Assembly: GCA_035493475.1 (NCBI GenBank)
Contig: DATJIF010000160.1
Location: 62,001 to 126,000 of the forward strand
Length of the DNA stretch: 64,000 nt
Reading direction: 5' to 3'
Origin: Actinospica sp035493475
GTDB taxonomy: Bacteria; Actinomycetota; Actinomycetes; Streptomycetales; Catenulisporaceae
Below the pieces are notes generated by a model. The model was not told the origin of the DNA, searched no databases, and saw only the letters and a list, made by a program, of their open reading frames with translations. This document shows, one piece after another, positions 58,471 to 64,000 of the stretch. A program made the translations under genes and the position numbers. Position 1 is the stretch's first letter. The number at the start of each line of letters is the position of its first letter.

Positions 58471-59772
58471 ATGTCATTCAGCACACGGTCGGTGTACATC
58501 ATCGGATTCGCCCCCGAATGGCCGGACTGGACCCTTCGCCCCTCCGGAGCCTACCCGGACTCCGGCTGCCGGGTCGTGTTCGTGGAGGAGCCGGACGTGG
58601 CCCGCAAACGACGGGTGCGCGAGGCGGTCGCCGAATACGAGCACTGCGAGCTCGTCGAGATCGAATACCAGCTGCCCGGCGCCCTCGAACGCTTCCTCGC
58701 GCGCCACCCGGACGCGCATCCGGCGGCGGTCGTGCCCGGTATCGAGTACGCGGTGCCCTTCGCCGCCCGGCTCGCGGCGCACTACGGACTGCCCGGCGCC
58801 GGAGCGGCCGCCGCCGACGCGCTGCGCGACAAGGCCCTGCTGCGCGAGATCACCGCGGCGCACGGCGTGCCGAACCCGGTCTCCCGCCGGGCCGAGAGCG
58901 CGGCGGACCTGGCCGCGTTCGCCGACCGGCACGGATTCCCGCTGATCGTGAAGCCCGCCGACCGTCAGGGCTCGGTCGGCACGCGCATCGTGACCGACGC
59001 CGCCGACCTGGAGCGGGCCTGGGCCGACGTCCGGGAGCAGGACGAGCCGGGCATCACCCCGGACCGCCCGATCCCGCCGCGGATGCTCGTCGAGGAGTTC
59101 GTCCCGGGCCCGGGATTCTGCGTCATCATGCTGGTCGCGGGTGGGGAGCCGGTGTTCGCGACGGTCGCGGCCAAGGGCCTGTTCCCCGGCGACCGCCCCG
59201 TCGAGTGCTGGCACCAGATCCCCGCCGACATCCCGGATGAGGCCGCGCGCCGGATGATCGAGCAGACGCGGCAGGTCGTGGCCGCGGTCGGCATGGCTGA
59301 CGGCGTCGTCGGCTGCGAGTGGATCCTGCCCTCCGACGGCACGCCCCGCCTCGTCGAATGCGCCGGACGCCTCGTCGGCGACCTGCTGATCCCGATGACC
59401 GAACTCGCCCACGGCATCGACGTCCCAGGCGCCCTCATCGAGATCCTGACCACCGGCCACGCGCCGAAGGTGGATCTGACGTGGACCGCGCAGCGCCACT
59501 GCTCAGTTCAGTTCCTCGCTGCAGATCCCGGCAGCACGTTGCGCGCCGCCGACCCCCTCGCGGTCTACGAACTCCCGGGCGTGCTGCTCGCAGATGTCTT
59601 CCTCACTCCCGGCGAGCGCGTTCCCGTCCTCCGCAGTTCGCACGACCGGATCGCCGCCGTCCTCGTAGAAGGCCCCGACGGCCCCACCACCCGAGCCCGT
59701 GCCGAGGCCGCCGCCTCCGCCCTTTCAGCGAGCCTTGAGTTCGAGGGTCACCAGGCGACCGGGAGCGCGTGA
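58471..59772 (+). CDS. ATP-grasp ligase
   Basis: 433 residues from ATG 58471; an in-frame upstream ATG at 58423 is less likely. A three-part ATP-grasp enzyme: N-terminal domain (VYIIGFAPEW, VFVEEPD), the central ATP lid starting LRDKALLREITAAHGVPNPVSR with HGFPLIVKPADRQGSVG, and the metal-binding VECAGRLVGDLLIPMTELAHGIDVPGALIEIL. This is the L-amino acid ligase/carboxylate-amine ligase type. It joins a carboxylate to an amine using ATP, so it may make a dipeptide building block or cap the peptide. It is the only plus-strand gene of the cluster; its 3' end overlaps the P450 gene's end by 25 bases. Confidence 0.9.
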   Translation: MSFSTRSVYIIGFAPEWPDWTLRPSGAYPDSGCRVVFVEEPDVARKRRVREAVAEYEHCELVEIEYQLPGALERFLARHPDAHPAAVVPGIEYAVPFAARLAAHYGLPGAGAAAADALRDKALLREITAAHGVPNPVSRRAESAADLAAFADRHGFPLIVKPADRQGSVGTRIVTDAADLERAWADVREQDEPGITPDRPIPPRMLVEEFVPGPGFCVIMLVAGGEPVFATVAAKGLFPGDRPVECWHQIPADIPDEAARRMIEQTRQVVAAVGMADGVVGCEWILPSDGTPRLVECAGRLVGDLLIPMTELAHGIDVPGALIEILTTGHAPKVDLTWTAQRHCSVQFLAADPGSTLRAADPLAVYELPGVLLADVFLTPGERVPVLRSSHDRIAAVLVEGPDGPTTRARAEAAASALSASLEFEGHQATGSA

Positions 59773-60953
59773 GTGCCGTAGATGGCCATGTCGTGGCGGA
59801 AGGGGATCTCGGCCAGGGGGACGGCGAGGCGCGGGGTGGGGAGGCGCCGCGCCAGGGTCGCGAAGACGGTCTGGAGTTGGACGCGGGCGAGCGGGGCGCC
59901 GAGGCAGTAGTGGACGCCGTAGCCGAAGGCCAGGTGGTGGCGGGATCGGCGGGTGACGTCGAGGGTGTGCGGGTCCGGGAACGCGTCCTCGTCGTGGTCG
60001 GCGGAGTCGCCTGCCAGGATCACGCCGTCGCCCTCGCGCATCAGCCGCCCGCCGTACTCCACGTCCTCGGTCAGCACCCTGCGAATGCCGCTCTGGCCGA
60101 TGTGCAGGTAGCGCAGCAGTTCCTCGACGGCGTCGGCCGCTGACTTCGCGTCCGGCGACTCCACGAGCGCGGCGTACTGCTCGGGATACGTGAGCAGAGC
60201 CGCGGTGCCGAGGCCGATCATGCACATCGTCGGCTCCTGACCGGCCAGCATGAGCAGCAGGGCGTTGATGACGAGTTCCCCGCGCTTCAGCCTGCCGGGG
60301 CGCACCTGCTCCTCCAGCACGCGGCTGATCAGGTCGTCGCCGGGCTCGCGCTCCTTCACGCCGACGAGTTCGTCGAGGTAGAGGTAGAGCTCGTGGTGCG
60401 CCTTCTGTGCGGCTTCCGGCGCGCAGTCGCGGGAGTTGAGGATCGCGTTGCGCTGCCGGAAGAAGTCGCGCCGCTCGTACGGCACGCCGAGCAGCTCGCA
60501 GATCACCATCGTCGGCACGGGCAGGCCGACGTGCTTGACGAGGTCGGCCCCGGGACCGGCGGCCAACAGGTCGTCCACGGCGCCGTCCACGATCTGCTGG
60601 ATCCGCGGCCGCATCGCCTCGATCCGCTTGATCGTGAACTCGGGCGTCACCGCGCGGCGCAGCCGGTCGTGCTCGGGATCGTCCTTGAAGACGAAGCTGC
60701 TCGCGCCGCTGAGCACCGCCCTCTGAGCCGGGCTGACCAGCGGGTAGCCGCCGCGCGAGGGCTCGGCGCTGAACCGCGGGTCGTTGATCATGGCGCGCTG
60801 GTCCTCGTACCGGGTGACCAGCCAGACCTCGTTACCGTCCCACTGCCGCGCACGGGAGATGGGCTCGGTCTCGCGCAGCTCCCGGAAGTTCTCCGGCTCG
60901 GCGAACGGGCAGCCGGCCGGACGCGGCATCGGGAAGGAGCGGACGGTACTCAT
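59748..60953 (-). CDS. cytochrome P450 with altered I-helix
   Basis: 401 residues from ATG 60953; a TTG at 60959, directly after the ferredoxin stop and better placed for GAGAGG, is a real alternative. The heme loop FGYGVHYCLG (Cys350) and ExxR (Glu278-Arg281) are intact. The I-helix motif, normally AGxET/DT, reads AGQEPT (237-242): the conserved Thr is Pro, with Thr one place later. Such change can alter O2 activation. It is probably reduced by the ferredoxin encoded just upstream and oxidises a cluster intermediate. Confidence 0.95.
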   Translation of the reverse strand: MSTVRSFPMPRPAGCPFAEPENFRELRETEPISRARQWDGNEVWLVTRYEDQRAMINDPRFSAEPSRGGYPLVSPAQRAVLSGASSFVFKDDPEHDRLRRAVTPEFTIKRIEAMRPRIQQIVDGAVDDLLAAGPGADLVKHVGLPVPTMVICELLGVPYERRDFFRQRNAILNSRDCAPEAAQKAHHELYLYLDELVGVKEREPGDDLISRVLEEQVRPGRLKRGELVINALLLMLAGQEPTMCMIGLGTAALLTYPEQYAALVESPDAKSAADAVEELLRYLHIGQSGIRRVLTEDVEYGGRLMREGDGVILAGDSADHDEDAFPDPHTLDVTRRSRHHLAFGYGVHYCLGAPLARVQLQTVFATLARRLPTPRLAVPLAEIPFRHDMAIYGTHALPVAW

Positions 60954-60959
60954 GATCAA

Positions 60960-61166
60960 TCAGGCCTCTCGCATCAGGGCACTACTGATGGCCTGCCGCG
61001 GGCAGACGCGGACGGCCTCGGCCACGGCGTTCCACTCTGTCTCGGCCGGTTCCGCGTCCAGCAGGATCACGCTGCCGGTGTCCTGGTCCTGGTCGAAGAC
61101 CGCGGGCGCGATCATCGAGCACTGGCCCGAGCCGATGCAGCGGTCGAGGTGCACGGTCAGCTTCAC
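60960..61166 (-). CDS. small iron-sulfur ferredoxin, P450 redox partner
   Basis: 68 residues. Cys10, Cys16 and Cys55-Pro give the C-x5-C...CP pattern of [3Fe-4S] ferredoxins that serve actinobacterial P450s (DRCIGSGQC, RVCP). ATGA overlap with the oxidoreductase fusion gene upstream and immediate adjacency to the P450 gene support that pairing. Confidence 0.96.
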   Translation of the reverse strand: MKLTVHLDRCIGSGQCSMIAPAVFDQDQDTGSVILLDAEPAETEWNAVAEAVRVCPRQAISSALMREA

Positions 61167-64000
61167 TTCTCCTCCAGGGGGCCGCGGCGCGACCAGGTGT
61201 CGAAGGCGGCGGCGCGGACGGCGTCCACGTGCGGGCGCAGCAGCATGCTGACGTGGCCGCCGGAGACGGGGACGAGCGCCAGGGATCGCGCGCCGACCTT
61301 CTCCCAGCCGTTGGCCTGCGCTTCGAGGTGGAGCAGTCTGCGCGGCTGGAGCGTGGCCTCGGTGCCGAAGCCGTCGGCGGGCTTGACCAGGACCAGGTCG
61401 AGGTCCGAGGGCGGCGGCCGGTAGCCGGTGACGGCCCGCAGCCCGGCCTGGTAGACCTCGAGCGCGCGCAGTAGGAACTCCTCGGCACGCTCGGGGTCCG
61501 GCGCGCCGAGCGTGGCGGCGATCTCAGGGCCCTGTTCCTCCAGCGGCCGCTCCCGGTCCACCGCGCAGTCGCAGCCGCGTTCCGGCGTGCACCACAGATG
61601 CCGCAGCAGCAGCATCTCCTCCAGCGCGACCAGGTCGTCCTCAGCGGGCGGCGGCACGTCGTCGAGCGGGGTGTACGCGTCGAAGAGGAGCAGCGGATCG
61701 ACGTGTTCTCCCGCGTCCCGCAGCCGTCGCGCGGTCTCGTAGGCGAGCAGGCCGCCGGACGAGTGGCCGCCGAGCCGGTACGGGCCGTGCGGCTGGACGC
61801 GGCGGATCTCCTCGGCGAAGAGCTTCGCGATCACCTCGGCGTCGTCGAGGACTGCGGTACGGACGTCGCCGCCGCCGAGGCCGGGAAGCTCGAGGGCGTA
61901 GAACGGCGTGTGCGGCCCGAGTGCATGTGCCAGATGCCTGAGATACCTGGCAGAGGAGCCGAGTCCCCCGACGCAGAAGAACGGACGCGGGGGAGTGAGG
62001 GCCAGCAGGTACGGCGCGGCGGCACGTGGCATATCAGGGGTCGGGCTCGCCACGTCACCGGCCGCGTCGGCGAGTTCGCGGGCCGCCGCGGCGAGGCTCG
62101 GCTGTTCCAGGAAGAGCGTGTGCGGGATCCGGAAGCCTAGGCGGGCCGAGAGCTGCGCTTGGAGCGTCGCGACGGTCAGCGAGTCGAGGCCGAGGTCGGC
62201 CAGGGGTGTGTGCTCGTCGATCCGCCTGGCGTCGAGGCCCAGTTCGGTGGCGATGCGATCCGTCATCCAGCGCAGGATCGCCGCCGCAGTCCGGTCCTCT
62301 TCGAAGTGCCGGGCGACGAGCGCACGCGCCTGCGCGACCACGCATTCGACGAGCTCGAACCCGACCAGCCCGCCGACGTAATACGTGTGCCCGACTCCCT
62401 GCATCGCTTCGAGCCGTTCGAGGACGCCCGCTTGCACGTCCTGCGCGTCGAAGTGCGGCATGAATCGCCAGGAGCGGCGCAGGTGGACCTGGCCTGGAGT
62501 TCCGCCTAGCCGCGTGACGTCGTGCCGCAGCATCTCGTCGAGCGTGTCGTTGTCGTGCTCTGCGTCGCGGTATGTATATGCCGTGTAGACGTCGCTGGGC
62601 TCGTGGCGGTGGTGCAGCGCTACGGAGTGCCCGCGCTGCGCCGGATCGTCCGCGTGGTCCTTGGCGAAGTAGAAGCCGAAGCGCGGCAGGCCGATCGCGG
62701 AGACGACGACCGTATCGTAAGCCTGATACGCGACACGTGCCGCGAGGTCGCGCTCGTCGTCAGTGGCGTCGAGGAAGGGGAGCGCGTCGTCCAGCGGGAT
62801 CGCCAGGACGAGATCGTCCACCTCGATCTCCGCGCCCTCCGTGCTGACGACCACCGAGTCGCCGCGCCGCTCGACGCTGCGCACGGTCACGCCGAGTCGG
62901 ACGTCCGCGAGCCGCTCCGCCAGCGTGCGCCAGAGTCGTGCGAATCCGCCGGAGACGGTGAACGCCCCGGCGTGCCCGAGCAGGTGCTCGTCCCCGGTCA
63001 GCAGGCCGGTCATCTCGACGTATTTGACGAAGTAGAGCGCGGCCGGGTCGTCGGCGAGGTAGCCGTACCCGGCGGCGGTGTATCCGAGCCCGAATGTCTC
63101 GGCCAGCGACCACAGATCGTGCCGGTCGAGCCAGACGGAGAGCGGTTCGGCGAGGGCGGCCGCCGAATGCGCGAGGCCGGGTTCCGCGATACGGGGGAAC
63201 TCGCGGTCGCGCAGCCGGGTGTAGCGCTGGTAGACGTCGCGCCGGAAGAACGCCGTATCCTGGCCGCTGACCTCGCCGGATGCGCCGTCGAGCACGTTGA
63301 TGGGCGTGATCGGCTCGGTGGCCAGGCCGAGTTCGGTGATCAGCGCGGCAGTGTGCGTGTAACGGCTGGTGCAGATGTGGCCACCGAGGTCGAACGGCAG
63401 CCCATCCGCCTCGATCGACGCGCACTTTCCCGCGACCGAAGACGCCGACTCCAGCACCGTGACGCGGTGACCTGCGCGTTCGAGCTCGTAGGCCGCGGTC
63501 AGTCCGGCCGGACCGGCGCCGATCACGCACACGCTGCGTCCGCGCCTGGTCCGCGTCGGCCGGGTCAGGGCGGTGAGCTCGGCGGGGGCACGCTCCTCGC
63601 GTCGGGCGTGTGCCGCGGCGCGATAGATCAGGGCTCGAAGGTGGTTCACGGACGCGGTCGAACGTGGCGAACGGGAGAGCGCGATGCCGAGGCCGTCCGG
63701 TGCGAGTGCGGGGTCGAAGCGCAGGCGGCCGACAGCTTCCTGATCGACGGCGCGATCGAGGCTGATCTCGCCGAGGTCCAGCCACGGGTATTTGTCCTGC
63801 GGCCAGGGCCGGGAGGCGTCGAAGGCTGCTGAGTCCTGCTCGGGGTCTCGTAGTTGCACTTGGAGACTGAGCCGGATGCCGACTCCCGCGGCCTGTACCT
63901 GCGCCTCCTCGCGCAGGACGGCGTCGGGGCGCGTGTCCTTGGCGGGTCGGCCGATCTCCTGCGGCGCGTCCGGCGGCCAGAGTTCGTCGCCGTATTCGTA
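61163..64000 (-). CDS. multidomain catalase-like heme / FAD amine-oxidase-like / ACP / thioesterase fusion, N-terminus outside window
   Basis: The frame is open to the right edge (no stop in 63860-64000), giving 945 visible residues. Visible residues 1-135 resemble the C-terminal part of catalase-related heme proteins: a strand with LSLQVQLRDPEQD, then DASRPWPQDKYPWLDLGEISLDR and a final helix with VNHLRALIYR. Next comes an FAD domain of the flavin amine oxidase superfamily, with VIGAGPAGLTAAYELERAG (about 160-178) and VLESASSVAGKCASI, closing with TYYVGGLVGFELVE near 540. A carrier domain follows with its Ser at about 607 (LGLDSL), then a type I/II thioesterase with GGHSSGG (Ser about 747), FDAYTP (Asp about 774) and SGGHVSML. 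Such a fusion would load, oxidise and release a carrier-bound chain. The catalase-like assignment is from pattern only. Confidence 0.85.
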   Translation of the reverse strand, partial: YEYGDELWPPDAPQEIGRPAKDTRPDAVLREEAQVQAAGVGIRLSLQVQLRDPEQDSAAFDASRPWPQDKYPWLDLGEISLDRAVDQEAVGRLRFDPALAPDGLGIALSRSPRSTASVNHLRALIYRAAAHARREERAPAELTALTRPTRTRRGRSVCVIGAGPAGLTAAYELERAGHRVTVLESASSVAGKCASIEADGLPFDLGGHICTSRYTHTAALITELGLATEPITPINVLDGASGEVSGQDTAFFRRDVYQRYTRLRDREFPRIAEPGLAHSAAALAEPLSVWLDRHDLWSLAETFGLGYTAAGYGYLADDPAALYFVKYVEMTGLLTGDEHLLGHAGAFTVSGGFARLWRTLAERLADVRLGVTVRSVERRGDSVVVSTEGAEIEVDDLVLAIPLDDALPFLDATDDERDLAARVAYQAYDTVVVSAIGLPRFGFYFAKDHADDPAQRGHSVALHHRHEPSDVYTAYTYRDAEHDNDTLDEMLRHDVTRLGGTPGQVHLRRSWRFMPHFDAQDVQAGVLERLEAMQGVGHTYYVGGLVGFELVECVVAQARALVARHFEEDRTAAAILRWMTDRIATELGLDARRIDEHTPLADLGLDSLTVATLQAQLSARLGFRIPHTLFLEQPSLAAAARELADAAGDVASPTPDMPRAAAPYLLALTPPRPFFCVGGLGSSARYLRHLAHALGPHTPFYALELPGLGGGDVRTAVLDDAEVIAKLFAEEIRRVQPHGPYRLGGHSSGGLLAYETARRLRDAGEHVDPLLLFDAYTPLDDVPPPAEDDLVALEEMLLLRHLWCTPERGCDCAVDRERPLEEQGPEIAATLGAPDPERAEEFLLRALEVYQAGLRAVTGYRPPPSDLDLVLVKPADGFGTEATLQPRRLLHLEAQANGWEKVGARSLALVPVSGGHVSMLLRPHVDAVRAAAFDTWSRRGPLEEK

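Noticed and set aside
58387..62041. A 13-base exact repeat TGGCATATCAGGG near 58387 and 62028
   Set aside because: One copy lies in a promoter region but the other is in an inter-domain linker of a coding sequence. Two copies are not enough to argue for an operator.

Overview
The window is high-GC actinobacterial DNA. Evidence: strong G/C third-position bias, frequent GTG starts, ATGA/GTGA/TGATG gene overlaps, a DasR-type dre operator, and lipoproteins with Ser/Thr/Pro-rich linkers. A Streptomyces-like or Catenulispora-like filamentous actinomycete fits; the genus cannot be fixed from sequence alone. I saw no rRNA, tRNA, CRISPR array or insertion sequence, and no gene-free stretch exceeds 300 bases.

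Region 1 (about 1-26.8 kb) looks like a stress or dormancy island. It holds a GAF sensor protein, Hsp20, two small membrane proteins, a complete nine-subunit V/A-type ATPase operon, a universal stress protein coupled to a cysteine-less [NiFe]-hydrogenase large-subunit homologue, DoxX, a PNPOx-fold protein, and an operon of GH65 phosphorylase, alpha/beta-hydrolase-like protein, orphan 2-oxoacid oxidoreductase gamma subunit and oleate-hydratase-like protein. A P-type cation ATPase, an isochorismatase-like hydrolase and three lipoproteins follow. Many of these genes carry, usually 45-110 bases upstream, a short inverted repeat of the form GGGNC-N4-GNCCC, the geometry of the mycobacterial DosR/DevR box. 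Several genes are homologues of known DosR targets (Hsp20, USP, CtpF-like ATPase, the Rv0571c-type hydrolase, a hydrogenase-3-like subunit). The inferred theme is hypoxia or energy-limitation survival.

Region 2 (26.8-34.7 kb) is nitrogen metabolism: an NCS1-type permease with a cysteine-rich tail, then ureA-ureB-ureC-ureF-ureG-ureD in one coupled minus-strand operon, next to a signal-peptide-less AmiC/UrtA-type binding protein and a divergent MarR regulator.

Region 3 (34.7-39.9 kb) holds a tandem P-loop ATPase of Sll1717 type, two unknown genes, and a Tat-exported GH18 EndoH-like glycosidase with a DasR operator upstream and a strong terminator downstream.

Region 4 (39.9 kb to the right edge) is a hybrid NRPS-PKS biosynthetic cluster, not complete in the window. 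In transcription order on the minus strand: a heme (catalase-like)/FAD oxidoreductase/ACP/thioesterase fusion that runs off the edge, a P450 ferredoxin, a P450, then MFS exporter, MbtH protein, NRPS A-PCP-C-A-PCP, a luciferase-like monooxygenase, NRPS C-A-PCP, a free-standing C domain, NRPS C-A-PCP, and a KS-AT-ACP module. One ATP-grasp ligase lies on the plus strand. Four adenylation domains and one malonyl-type extension suggest a short peptide extended by a two-carbon unit with an unreduced beta-keto group. The only thioesterase seen is on the oxidoreductase fusion. I do not recognise the product.
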